From contig NC_091312.1 in NCBI RefSeq assembly GCF_038502225.1, positions 28,113,190 through 28,177,189 on the forward strand: a DNA stretch of 64,000 nt, read 5' to 3'. The stretch is from Cherax quadricarinatus. Its lineage: Eukaryota > Arthropoda > Malacostraca > Decapoda > Parastacidae. Shown one piece after another: positions 23,666-34,800 of the stretch. The notes below the pieces were generated by a model. The model searched no databases. It saw only the letters and a program-made list of their open reading frames with translations, and had not been told where the DNA came from. The stretch's first letter is position 1. The number at the start of each line of letters is the position of its first letter. The translations under genes and the position numbers were made by a program.

Positions 23666-24589
23666 ACACGCACAACATTATGTGTCTCAGATCACACAGT
23701 GGAGGACGAGTGGACTGCATTAAGACTGGGTTTGTTTATTAATAAGCCAGTTCCTCTACGCTGCTGACGTCACCGGCGTCCTTGGGTGACACTTTTAACA
23801 TTAACTATCAGTTATTCAGCCAAGACAGCCTATTTTTCAAAGCACTTGTCAATTTGTACAAGTTGTCCATCCTAATTGTATTCTTCGCTGTCAAGGCAGT
23901 TTTCTCCGGTCAACTGGCTGTCTGATGCTTACAGATGTTACTTTCAAGGTTACTCGTAGTGTCTTAGACAGATTACTTTTACAGGATTAGAGTTGATGGA
24001 TGAGACACATGTGTTACGTCTAGTTTTGTTTCCGTAATTTAATGTGTCCAGGTGTAGCGCATATGCCTTGTTTATCGACTAGTCGGTATTGTTTACCATT
24101 AATGGAGTGAGGCTTTGAACTGTCATCGTCTCTTATGCTGTTATAATTCTCTTAGAATGCGACTAAATGTAGTCAACTAACACAAAAGTAACTATTTACT
24201 GCTGGGTGAAAAGGATAACATGTGTAAGGCGTCTAGAAAATAAAATCTTCGCTACACCATGGTAGTGGAACCTGGGTTCTTTCGTTGCTGTCGTTCACAG
24301 GATGACAGGATGACGCTAAACTTGGCCGGCAGATGAGCACCAGTGCACCACCATAGGATATCTTCACCGGGGAAATAAAGTAAACACTTACTATGGTCTT
24401 ATTCCTCCTCTTCCTCAACATACACCTTCGCTACAAACTTTCTCAACCATCGAACCACAATAAATACAGAAGATTTCCAGTAAGAGGAAGACTCCTCATA
24501 TACTTTAAGTATGAGACTTAGAGGTTCAGATAATACAAACCTGGACAAGGGCTATTTTATTTTTACCTATAGATTCAGAACATTACAAC
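23666..24589. other. unrecognised sequence
   Basis: Mixed composition. TGACGTCA at 23765-23772 matches a CRE palindrome but there is no promoter context. A minus frame at 24233-24421 starts at a non-ATG codon and shows no domain. Confidence 0.45.
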
Positions 24590-25005
24590 ATATTGCCTCC
24601 ACAGCTTGTATAAACTTAGTCAAGAATCTAAATTACAGGGAACGCCTTAAGTCCCTCGACCTATGCTCCTTAGAATAACTGCATATGAAAACAAGAGGCA
24701 TGGCAGACGGTGCAAGATACTTCCGGTGAAAACAGGGAAACGATGAGTACACTGAGAAAATTCAGTTAGTGTAAAGGGACCACGCCTCTTCATCGCCCTT
24801 CATGCATACGAGATATTACCAAAAAACCCTGGCTGTCTTCAAGAGGAAACTCGATAAATTCCACAAATCAGTTCCTGATTAGAATACGATGGGCCGCGGG
24901 CGGCGGGCATCAAAAGCTTGATCGATCAGGCCAAGAACCAGGAGGCCTGGTCTGGGACCAGGCCTCCTAAAAGCGGTGACCTCCGAAGGTGACTACAAGT
25001 CACCT
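24590..25005 (+). mobile_element. CR1-like LINE C-terminal and tail fragment
   Basis: Plus-strand frames read NYRERLKSLDLCSLE at about 24630-24675 and FKRKLDKFHKSVPDQN at about 24838-24885, the C-terminal pattern of CR1-like RT proteins. The tail holds a perfect 11-bp inverted repeat, GGAGGCCTGGT at 24940-24950 with its complement at 24956-24966. Confidence 0.65.
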
Positions 25006-25385
25006 ATATGTACGTGTAAAACTGTAAATAAATCAAGTCACGTCAAAGTTAAACTAGCCACATGACAATGACAGATCTGTAAGAGCAGAAACGATAATCT
25101 TTGATGAAACTGTTGGTCAAATACTTCTGGAACACTGGACACTGGAGTCCAGAGGTTCCTCAGACTACTGAACAGTAGGGACAGACCCGTCAACAAGACT
25201 TGCTTGCGATCTGAAGTAAAGGAATGATTGTCAGTTAATTTCAAGGATAATTATTACCAAGTGTAATTTTTAGTACGAGTTTCTGTTTGCTCCATTATAA
25301 TTATATAAAGTAGCAGACTTTAAGCAACTTGAAGGCGCTAAGTGCTAAGGTGACCAAGTTATTTATCCAACAGAAATTTAAAAAA
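25006..25385. other. unrecognised sequence
   Basis: AT-rich, no domain or repeat recognised. Confidence 0.45.
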
Positions 25386-25449
25386 ATGCTGCTACTACCA
25401 CTACTCCTACTACTACTACTATTACTACTACTCCTACTACTACTACTAT

Positions 25450-25493
<44 letters not shown>

Positions 25494-25494
25494 G
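25386..25494. repeat. (CTA)n microsatellite
   Basis: CTA triplets with occasional CTC and ATT, purest at 25445-25492. Confidence 0.97.
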
Positions 25495-25850
25495 TTAATA
25501 AAGATTGTAAACAAAAATAAGGTCTTCCGATTTACTGTCTTGGCATTAACTATTTTAAACAGCAAACATTTTTTTTTCCTAGCAAATAATTTTTATATCG
25601 CTTATAAATCCTTTGTTCCCTGGCTTTTCCATGTACTCCGTCAAGAACCCTTTTTCTCACTTCCTCCAATACTGCCTCCTTCACTCCCTCCATCCTTTCC
25701 TCCTTCACTCTCTCCATCCTTCCCTCCCTCACTCCCTTCTTCCTACCCTCCCTCCCTCCCTCCCTCCGGTCGTTTTAAGCATCGTTGGCAAATGCTGCTT
25801 TAAAATATTTGTATAACTTGTAGAGTCATCCTTTACCCAGGGTGTAAAGT
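25495..25850. other. unique sequence with TCC-rich tract
   Basis: Pyrimidine-rich CTCC/TTCC repeats occupy about 25668-25770, the last part being near-perfect CCCT. Confidence 0.7.
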
Positions 25851-25919
25851 ATGACTCTTGTTGTTTGAGTGGGATGACTCTTGTTGTTTAAGTGAGATGA
25901 CTCTTGTTGTCTGAGTGAA
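25851..25919. repeat. three-copy 23-bp tandem repeat
   Basis: ATGACTCTTGTTGTTTGAGT plus three bases is repeated three times with a few changes. The following 25920-26168 is unrecognised. Confidence 0.9.
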
Positions 25920-26166
25920 AGTGGTTTCTTGTAGTTTTGATGTGAGTGCGCCTGCGCGTCTCTAGTGTTTGAAAATCCAATCCAATTAAGGTCTGCAGTG
26001 AAAGCTTTTCCATTACACAAAGAGGAATGTTTGGCGAGGGACAATCCGTGATTTAAGACACACTAGACCAGATGACAAATGTTATTTCCCATAGGACATG
26101 CGTCAGCGAGAGCTGTTTAAAGCAGCGAGGGCTGTATCACCCTTCCAGGGGACGGAGGGAGGGACC

Positions 26167-26168
<2 letters not shown>

Positions 26169-26213
<45 letters not shown>
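26169..26213. repeat. (GA)n microsatellite
   Basis: About 22 GA dinucleotides, ending ten bases from the stop codon of the candidate exon on the other strand. Confidence 0.97.
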
Positions 26214-26216
<3 letters not shown>

Positions 26217-26223
26217 CACACCC

Positions 26224-26498
26224 CTAGACGCCATCGCAGTGGCTCAGGTCATCCATGGGCTGGGCGTAGTAAAATATGCTCGTTACAGATAGCAAAAAGT
26301 CTGTGGAAGACACGAGCAACGCGTCGAGAGACGCCAGGATCGTAAACTGCAAGAAGAGCCGCTGCCTTGAGGCACCATCGATCGCCATTTCTAAAGCTGT
26401 ATTCCAAAGTTTCAATATTCCAGGCGTATTTGCAACAATCAGGTGACCTGACCTACATATTATTGAGCTGATGCCTCCCACAGGTGATTTTTCTTCCC
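26224..26498 (-). CDS. candidate 3' exon of a membrane protein
   Basis: On the minus strand 'ttaagtttctacag' (acceptor AG at 26500-26499) is followed by a frame open for 90 codons to TAG at 26226-26224. It has two hydrophobic stretches: one around GHLIVANTPGILKLWNTALE and one around LFLQFTILASLDALLVSS continuing into a second hydrophobic run ending SIFYYAQ. The T-P-G-I-L-K-L segment leading into a membrane helix weakly resembles the first helix of MARVEL-domain proteins, but only two helices are encoded against four in that family, so the name is a guess. Codon usage looks more balanced than the surrounding DNA. The exon has no ATG at its start, as expected for an internal or last exon; no polyadenylation signal was seen nearby. 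Confidence 0.35.
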
Positions 26499-26519
26499 CT
26501 GTAGAAACTTAAAATCTCT

Positions 26520-26640
26520 AAGGCTCTGTATTGGCCTGGCGAAGCTCACAGGAGCGAAACGTTTCCTAGTAAAATTTTCTTGTGCTCCACTAGCATGTTT
26601 TTACATAATAGGGACCGGAATGAGAGGGACAAGGAATGCA
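26520..26640 (+). mobile_element. Penelope-like terminus with hammerhead-like core
   Basis: At 26536-26560 the order is CTGGCGA, a 4-bp stem GCTC/GAGC closed by ACAG, then GAAAC. This matches the hammerhead core layout CUGANGA, helix II, GAAA with one change in the first box. Penelope-like elements are known to carry hammerhead motifs near their termini. The flanking 'ggagcgaaacgtttcc' wording is familiar from arthropod Penelope-like ends. No RT was found beside it. Confidence 0.45.
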
Positions 26641-26734
26641 GACTTTATGTTCGTATGAGTGTCCGAGGTGGTATGCCACGAGTGTCCTTGGATCATGAAC
26701 AACACCTAGCTCTGCTAGGTGCGTGAACTTTATT

Positions 26735-27034
<300 letters not shown>

Positions 27035-27037
<3 letters not shown>

Positions 27038-27155
27038 ACACAATTAATTTGGCAAACAGTAATCGATGAGATGTTTGAAATAACTTGACTAGAAAACTGA
27101 AATACACGTAAAAAGAGATCTGTATTTCATAATTACTAGCAGACACTTCTTCAGC

Positions 27156-27191
<36 letters not shown>

Positions 27192-27429
27192 GAGTCCACT
27201 GGTGTTTCTTCTGCTGCTGCTGCTGCTGTATAAAACGTTGATGCCCGGCGGGATTTCTTGATCTCACCGGCCGTTGTGGAGTTCTCTGGAGGTTGAATTA
27301 TGTTAGATCTTCCTCGTTTTCTGCTTTATTACTGAAGGTTGAGGTGAACCAGCAGCAGCAGCAGCAGCGCTGTCACACATAGGCCTCCAGTATTAAAATG
27401 GCGATGGCTGCCCGTTACCAAGACTGTCG
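27035..27429. other. unique sequence with CTG/CAG tracts
   Basis: CTG runs at 27160-27190 and 27211-27228, and a CAG run at 27350-27369. On the minus strand a frame after TAA at about 27302 reads QRTPQRPVRSRNPAGHQRF then Q6, KKHQWTR, Q10 and a stop; a CTAAC box and 'caacctccag' precede it, so a polyglutamine-coding terminal exon is conceivable but weak. These CTG runs may be the seed from which the adjacent array grew. Confidence 0.5.
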
Positions 27430-30400
27430 TTGCTGCTGCTGGTGAGTCTGTTGTTGTTGTTGCTGGTGAGTCTGTTGTTGTTGTTGGTGGTGAGTCTGTT
27501 GTTGTTGTTGGTGGTGAGTCTGTTGTTGTTGCTGGTGAGTCTGTTGTTGTTGTTGCTGGTGAGTCTGTTGTTGTTGTTGCTGGTGAGTCTGTTGTTGTTG
27601 CTGGTGAGTCTGTTGTTGTTGTTCCTGGTGAGTCTGTTGTTGTTGTTGCTGCTGCTGGTGAGTCTGTTGTTGCTGCTGCTGGTGAGTCTGTTGTTGTTGC
27701 TGCTGGTGAGTCTGTTGTTGTTGTTGCTGGTGAGTCTGTTGTTGTTGCTGCTGGTGAGTCTGTTGTTGTTGCTGCTGGTGAGTCTGTTGTTGTTGCTGCT
27801 GGTGAGTCTGTTGTTGTTGCTGCTGGTGAGTCTGTTGTTGTTGCTGCTGGTGAGTCTGTTGTTGCTGCTGCTGGTGAGTCTGTTGTTGTTGCTGCTGGTG
27901 AGTGTTGTTGTTGTTGCTGGTGAGTCTGTTGTTGTTGTTGCTGGTGAGTCTGTTGTTGTTGCTGCTGGTGAGTCTGTTGTTGTTGCTGCTGGTGAGTCTG
28001 TTGTTGTTGTTGTTGCTGGTGAGTCTGTTGTTGTTGCTGCTGGTGAGTCTGTTGTTGTTGCTGCTGGTGAGTCTGTTGTTGCTGCTGGTGAGTCTGTTGT
28101 TGTTGCTGCTGGTGAGTCTGTTGTTGTTGTTGCTGGTGAGTCTGTTGTTGTTGCTGCTGGTGAGTCTGTTGTTGTTGCTGCTGGTGAGTCTGTTGTTGTT
28201 GCTGCTGCTGGTGAGTCTGTTGTTGTTGCTGCTGGTGAGTCTGTTGTTGTTGTTGCTGGTGAGTCTGTTGTTGTTGCTGCTATTGAGTTTGTTGTTGTTG
28301 CTGCTGGTGAGTCTGTTGTTGTTGTTGCTGCTGGTGAGTCTGTTGTTGTTGTTGCTGCTGGTGAGTCTGTTGTTGTTGCTGCTGGTGAATCTGTTGTTGT
28401 TGCTGCTGGTGAGTCTGTTGTTGTTGCTGCTGGCGAGTCTGTTGTTGTAGTTGTTGTTGTTGCTGGTGAGTCTGTTGTTGCTGGGGAGTCTGTTGTTGTT
28501 GCTGGTGAATCTGTTGTTGTTGCTGCTGGTGAGTCTGTTGTTGTTGCTGCTGGTGAGTCTGTTGTTGCTGCTGCTGGTGAGTCTGTTGTTGTTGCTGCTG
28601 GTGAGTCTGTTGTTGCTACTGGTGAGTCTGTTGTTGTTGCTACTGGTGAGTCTGTTGTTGTTGCTGCTGGTGAGTCTGTTGTTGTTGCTGCTGGTGAGTC
28701 TGTTGTTGTTGCTGCTGCTGGTGAGTCTGTTGTTGTTGCTGCTGGTGAGTCTGTTGTTGTTGCTGCTGGTGAGTCTGTTGTTGTTGCTGCTGATGAGTCT
28801 GTTGTTGTTGTTGCTGGTGAGTCTGTTGTTGTTGCTGCTGGTGAGTCTGTTGTTGTTGCTGCTGGTGAGTCTGTTGTTGTTGCTGCTGGTGAGTCTGTTG
28901 TTGTTGTTGTTGCTCGTGAGTCTGTTGTTGTTGCTGCTATTGAGTTTGTTGTTGTTGCTGCTGGTGAGTCTGTTGTTGTTGCTGCTGGTGAGTCTGTTGT
29001 TGTTGCTGCTGCTGGTGAGTCTGTTGTTGTTGTTGCTGGTGAGTCTGTTGTTGTTGCTGCTGGTGAGTCTGTTGTTGTTGCTGATGGTGAGTCTGTTGTT
29101 GTTGTTGTTGCTGGTGAGTCTGTTGTTGTTGCTGGTGAATCTGTTGTTGTTGCTGCTGGTGAGTCTGTTGTTGTTGCTGCTGGTGAGTCTGTTGTTGATG
29201 CTGGTAAGTCTGTTGTTGTTGTTGCTGGTGAGTCTGTTGTTGTTGCTGGTGAATCTGTTGTTGTTACTGCTGGTGAGTCTGTTGTTGTTGCTGCTGGTGA
29301 GTCTGTTGTTGTTGCTGCTGATGAGTCTGTTGTTGTTGCTGCTGCTGGTGAGTCTGTTGTTGTTGCTGCTGCTGGTGAGTCTGTTGTTGTTGCTGGTGAG
29401 TCTGTTGTTGTTACTGGTGAGTCTGTTGTTGTTGCTGGTGAGTCTGTTGTTGTTGCTGGTGAGTCTGTTGTTGCTGCTGGTGAGTCTGTTGTTGCTGCTG
29501 CTGGTGAGTCTGTTGTTGTTGCTGCTGGTGAGTCTGTTGTTGTTGATGCTGGTGAGTCTGTTGTTGTTGATGCTGGTGAGTCTGTTGTTGTTGTTGCTGG
29601 TGAGTCTGTTGTTGTTGTTGCTGGTGAATCTGTTGTTGTTACTGCTGGTGAGTCTGTTGTTGTTGCTGCTGATGAGTCTGTTGTTGTTGCTGCTGCTGGT
29701 GAGTCTGTTGTTGTTGCTGCTGATGAGTCTGTTGTTGTTGCTGCTGCTGGTGAGTCTGTTGTTTTTGCTGCTGATGAATCTGTTGTTGTTGTTGCTGCTG
29801 CTGGTGAGTCTGTTGTTGTTGCTGCTGCTGGTGAGTCTGTTGTTGTTGCTGCTGCTGGTGAGTCTGTTGTTGTTGTTACTGGTGAGTCTGTTGTTGTTGC
29901 TGGTGAGTCTGTTGTTGTTGTTGCTGGTGAGTCTGTTGTTGATGCTGGTGAGTCTGTTGTTGTTGTTGCTGGTGAGTCTGTTGTTGTTGCTGGTGAATCT
30001 GTTGTTGTTACTCCTGGTGAGTCTGTTGTTGTTGCTGCTTGTGAGTCTGTTGTTGTTGTTGTTGCTGGTGAGTCTGTTGTTGTTGTTGCTGCTGGTGAGT
30101 CTCTTGTTGTTGCTGCTGGTGAGTCTGTTGTTGTTGCTGCTGGTGAGTCTGTTGTTGTTGATGCTGGTGAGTCTGTTGTTGTTGTTGTTGCTGGTGAGTC
30201 TGTTGTTGTTGCTGGTGAATCTGTTGTTGTTACTGCTGGTGAGTCTGTTGTTGTTGCTGCTGGTGAATCTGTTGTTGTTGCTGCTGATGAGTCTGTTGTT
30301 GTTGCTGCTGCTGGTGAGTCTGTTGTTGTTGCTGCTGCAGGTGAGTGTTGTTGTTGGTGGTGAGTCTGTTGTTGTTACTGGTGAGTCTGTTGTTGTTGTT

Positions 30401-31216
30401 GCTGGTGAGTCTGTTGTTGTTGCTGGTGAGTCTGTTGTTGCTGCTGGTGAGTCTGTTGTTGCTGCTGCTGGTGAGTCTGTTGTTGTTGCTGCTGGTGAGT
30501 CTGTTGTTGTTGCTGCTGGTGAGTCTGTTGTTGTTACTGCTGGTGAGTCTGTTGTTGTTGCTGCTGGTGAGTCTGTTGTTGTTGCTGCTGATGAGTCTGT
30601 TGTTGTTGCTGCTGCTGGTGAGTCTGTTGTTGTTGCTGCTGATGAGTCTGTTGTTGTTGCTGCTGCTGGTGAGTCTGTTGTTGTTGCTGCTGCTGGTGAG
30701 TCTGTTGTTGTTGCTGGTGAGTCTGTTGTTGTTGTTACTGGTGAGTCTGTTGTTGTTGTTACTGGTGAGTCTGTTGTTGTTGTTGCTGGTGAGTCTGCTG
30801 TTGTTGCTGGTGAATCTGTTGTTGTTACTGCTGGTGAGTCTGTTGTTGTTGCTGCTGGTGAGTCTGTTGTTGTTGCTGCTGCTGCTGGTGAGTCTGTTGT
30901 TGTTGCTGCTGGTGAGTCTGTTGTTGTTGCTGCTGGTGAGTCTGTTGTTGTTGCTGCTGGTGAGTCTGTTGTTGCTGCTGGTGAGTCTGTTGTTGTTGCT
31001 GCTGGTGAATCTGTTGTTGTTGCTGCTGGTGAGTCTGTTGTTGCTGCTGGTGAGTCTGTTGTTGCTGCTGGTGAGTCTGTTGTTGCTGCTGCTGGTGAAT
31101 CTGTTGTTGCTGCTGCTGGTGAATCTGTTGTTGCTGCTGCTGGTGAATCTGTTGTTGCTGCTGCTGGTGAATCTATTGTTGCTGCTGCTGGTGAATCTGT
31201 TGTTGCTGTTGCTGGT
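27430..31216. repeat. 24-bp triplet-based minisatellite, about 155 copies
   Basis: The modal unit is 24 bp: GTTGTTGTTGCTGCTGGTG plus AGTCT. Units of 18, 21, 27 and 30 bp arise by gain or loss of GTT or GCT triplets. Plus-strand frames read L6-V-S or V-V-V-A-A-G-E-S; minus frames read T-T-D-S-P-A-A, S-N-N-N-R-L-T or Q6-T-H. Two 2-bp deletions (near 27903 and 30346) shift the frame. The long plus frames begin at TTG codons, not ATG. I read this as a non-coding array unless expression is shown. Confidence 0.95.
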
Positions 31217-34200
31217 GAGTCTGTTGTTGCTGGTGAGACCATTATTTCTGTTGCTACTGATACTGGCGGTAGTGTTACTGATAATACTGATGTTGCTTCT
31301 GCTGAGACTGCTGTTGTCCCTGCTGACACTGCTGCTGCTGAGACTGCTGTTGTCCCTGCTGACACTGCTGCTTCTGAGACTGCTGTTGTTCCTGCTGACA
31401 ATGCTGCTGCTGAGACTGCTGTTGTTCCTGCTGACACTGCTGCTGCTGAGACTGCTGTTGTTCCTGCTGACAGTGCTGCTGCTGAGACTACTGTTGTTCC
31501 TGCTGACACTGCTGCTGCTGAGACTGCTGTTGTTCCTGCTGACACTGCTGCTGCTGAGACTGCTGTTGTCCCTGCTGACACTGCTGCTGCTGAGACTGCT
31601 GTTGTCCCTGCTGACACTGCTGCTTCTGAGACTGCTGTTGTTCCTGCTGACAATGCTGCTGCTGAGACTGCTGTTGTTCCTGCTGACACTGCTGCTGCTG
31701 AGACTGCTGTTGTTCCTGCTGACACTGCTGCTGCTGAGACTGCTGTTGTTCCTGCTGACAGTGCTGCTGCTGAGACTACTGTTGTTCCTGCTGACAATGC
31801 TGCTGCTGAGACTGCTGTTGTTCCTGCTGACAATGCTGCTGCTGAGACTGCTGTTGTTCCTGCTGACAATGCTGCTGCTGAGACTACTGTTGTTCCTGCT
31901 GACACTGCTGCTGCTGAGACTGCTGTTGTTCCTGCTGACAATGCTGCTGCTGAGACTGCTGTTGTTCCTGCTGACAATGCTGCTGCTGAGACTACTGTTG
32001 TCCCTGCTGACACTGCTGCTGCTGAGACTGCTGTTGTTCCTGCTGACACTGCTGCTGCTGAGACTACTGTTGTTCCTGCTGACAGTGCTGCTGCTGAGAC
32101 TACTGTTGTCCCTGCTGACAATGCTGCTGCTGAGACTACTGTTGTCCCTGCTGACACTGCTGCTGCTGAGACTGCTGTTGTTCCTGCTGACACTGCTGCT
32201 GCTGAGACTGCTGTTGTTCCTGCTGACACTGCTGCTGCTGAGACTGCTGTTGTCCCTGCTGACACTGCTGCTGCTGAGACTGCTGTTGTTCCTGCTGACA
32301 CTGCTGCTGCTGAGACTGCTGTTGTTCCTGCTGACACTGCTGCTGCTGAGACTGCTGTTGTTCCTGCTGACAGTGCTGCTGCTGAGACTACTGTTGTTCC
32401 TGCTGACAATGCTGCTGCTGAGACTGCTGTTGTTCCTGCTGACACTGCTGCTGCTGAGACTGCTGTTGTCCCTGCTGACACTGCTGCTGCTGAGACTGCT
32501 GTTGTTCCTGCTGACACTGCTGCTGCTGAGACTGCTGTTGTCCCTGCTGACACTGCTGCTGCTGAGACTGCTGTTGTTCCTGCTGACACTGCTGCTGCTG
32601 AGACTGCTGTTGTCCCTGCTGACACTGCTGCTGCTGAGACTGCTGTTGTTCCTGCTGACACTGCTGCTGCTGAGACTGCTGTTGTCCCTGCTGACACTGC
32701 TGCTGCTGAGACTGCTGTTGTTCCTGCTGACACTGCTGCTGCTGAGACTGCTGTTGTTCCTGCTGACAATGCTGCTGCTGAGACTGCTGTTGTCCCTGCT
32801 GACAGTGCTGCTGCTGAGACTGCTGTTGTTCCTGCTGACAATGCTGCTGCTGAGACTGCTGTTGTCCCTGCTGACAGTGCTGCTGCTGAGACTGCTGTTG
32901 TTCCTGCTGACAATGCTGCTGCTGAGACTGCTGTTGTCCCTGCTGACAGTGCTGCTGCTGAGACTGCTGTTGTTCCTGCTGACAATGCTGCTGCTGAGAC
33001 TGCTGTTGTCCCTGCTGACAGTGCTGCTGCTGAGACTGCTGTTGTCCCTGCTGACAGTGCTGCTGCTGAGACTGCTGTTGTTCCTGCTGACACTGCTGCT
33101 GCTGAGACTGCTGTTGTTCCTGCTGACACTGCTGCTGCTGAGACTGCTGTTGTTCCTGCTGACACTGCTGCTGCTGAGACTGCTGTTGTTCCTGCTGACA
33201 CTGCTGCTGCTGAGACTGCTGTTGTTCCTGCTGACACTGCTGCTGCTGAGACTGCTGTTGTTCCTGCTGACACTGCTGCTGCTGAGACTGCTGTTGTTCC
33301 TGCTGACACTGCTGCTGCTGAGACTGCTGTTGTTCCTGCTGACACTGCTGCTGCTGAGACTGCTGTTGTCCCTGCTGACACTGCTGCTGCTGAGACTACT
33401 GTTGTCCCTGCTGACAATGCTGCTGCTGAGACTACTGTTGTTCCTGCTGACACTGCTGCTGCTGAGACTGCTGTTGTCCCTGCTGACACTGCTGCTGCTG
33501 AGACTACTGTTGTCCCTGCTGACAATGCTGCTGCTGAGACTACTGTTGTTCCTGCTGACACTGCTGCTGCTGAGATTGCTGACACTGCTGCTGCTGAGAT
33601 TGCTGACACTGCTGCTGCTGAGATTTCTGACACTGCTGCTGCTGAGACTACTGTTGTCCCTGCTGACACTGCTGCTGCTGAGACTACTGTTGTTCCTGCT
33701 GACACTGCTGCTGCTGAGACTACTGTTGTTCCTGCTGACACTGCTGCTGCTGAGACTGCTGTTGTCCCTGCTGACACTGCTGCTGCTGAGACTGCTGTTG
33801 TTCCTGCTGACACTGCTGCTGCTGAGACTGCTGTTGTTCCTGCTGACACTGCTGCTGCTGAGACTGCTGTTGTTCCTGCTGACACTGCTGCTGCTGAGAC
33901 TGCTGTTGTCCCTGCTGACACTGCTGCTGCTGAGACTACTGTTGTTCCTGCTGACACTGCTGCTGCTGAGACTACTGTTGTTCCTGCTGACACTGCTGCT
34001 GCTGAGACTGCTGTTGTCCCTGCTGACACTGCTGCTGCTGAGACTACTGTTGTTCCTGCTGACACTGCTGCTGCTGAGACTGCTGTTGTTCCTGCTGACA
34101 CTGCTGCTGCTGAGACTGCTGTTGTTCCTGCTGACACTGCTGCTGCTGAGACTGCTGTTGTTCCTGCTGACACTGCTGCTGCTGAGACTGCTGTTGTTCC

Positions 34201-34296
34201 TGCTGACACTGCTGCTGCTGAGACTGCTGTTGTTCCTGCTGACACTGCTGCTGCTGAGACTGCTGTTGTTCCTGCTGACACTGCTGCTGCTGAGAC
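31217..34296. repeat. 36-bp minisatellite, about 84 copies, with unique leader
   Basis: After a non-repetitive leader (31217-31290) the 36-bp unit starting GCTGTTGTTCCTGCTGACAC repeats to 34296. In one plus frame it reads AVVPADTAAAET; the leader reads ETIISVATDTGGSVTDN in the same frame and the right flank reads on to a TAG at 34340. In a minus frame it reads A-V-S-A-A-A-V-S-A-G-T-T and continues into Thr/Ser/Pro-rich sequence. Three shortened 24-bp units lie at about 33572-33645. At 32755-33030 ACAATG and ACAGTG units alternate as 72-bp dimers. No ATG opens either frame. Confidence 0.95.
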
Positions 34297-34604
34297 TGCG
34301 TCCGCTCAAGGTGAATTACTATCATCCGTCACTAGCAGCTAGTTCTCTCCCTCAGAGAGTGTCAGGGCATTTTCAGTGATCCTTTGTGTTTTAAGGTTGA
34401 TTAATGGCATTTTTAAGCCTATCTACTACACTGGGGTTATTAAAAGCACATATAACTTATTCCACCACTCATCAAGAATACTCTGATCTCTAAAATAAGG
34501 ATCAAAGCAAACTCTCAGTGAATATTTGCTGAAAGACCTGCACCTCTTGGTGTATACGTCCTGTGTGCTTTTTTTTCAAATGGGATGTAAAACCTAACTG
34601 AGGT
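34297..34604. other. unique sequence right of the array
   Basis: No repeat or domain recognised; the plus array frame ends here at 34340. Confidence 0.5.
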
Positions 34605-34800
34605 AAGCCAGTGGATGGAAATATAAACACAAATGCAGTATAATGTGATCCTTTATTGACTACGTTTCGCCCACACAGTGGGCTTTTTCAAGTCACAAAC
34701 AGAACTACCTGGGGTTCAGAAAGGATCACATTATACTGCATTTGTGTTTATATTTCCATTGTGTCGGTATTTTATACCATTTATTTCCAAGCCAGTGGAT
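34605..34800 (-). mobile_element. Penelope-like terminal element with 12-bp TSD
   Basis: The element 34617-34788 is flanked by the direct repeat AAGCCAGTGGAT (34605-34616 and 34789-34800). Inside, 34615-34653 and 34721-34759 are perfect 39-bp inverted repeats around a 67-bp loop. On the minus strand the loop reads a GCCCAC-TGTG-TGGGC stem followed by GAAAC, the helix II and GAAA part of a hammerhead, but the upstream CUGANGA box is degraded to CTTGAAA. The 'cgtttcgcccacacagtggg' wording is familiar from decapod Penelope-like ends. It carries no coding sequence. Confidence 0.65.

Noticed and set aside
23765..23772. CRE site TGACGTCA
   Set aside because: An 8-bp match without promoter context is expected by chance in 64 kb; the same holds for 55660.
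31300..34296. Antifreeze-protein-like Ala/Thr repeat
   Set aside because: The AVVPADTAAAET reading has Ala and Thr but a Pro and two Val per unit and no start codon; resemblance is compositional only.
27415..34379. Frames of 900-2,288 codons on both strands (Leu/Val, Ser/Asn, Gln, Ala/Thr-rich)
   Set aside because: Both strands and several frames are open at once because of triplet composition; the longest ones begin at GTG or TTG rather than ATG and are shifted by 2-bp deletions. Kept only as a question in the findings.
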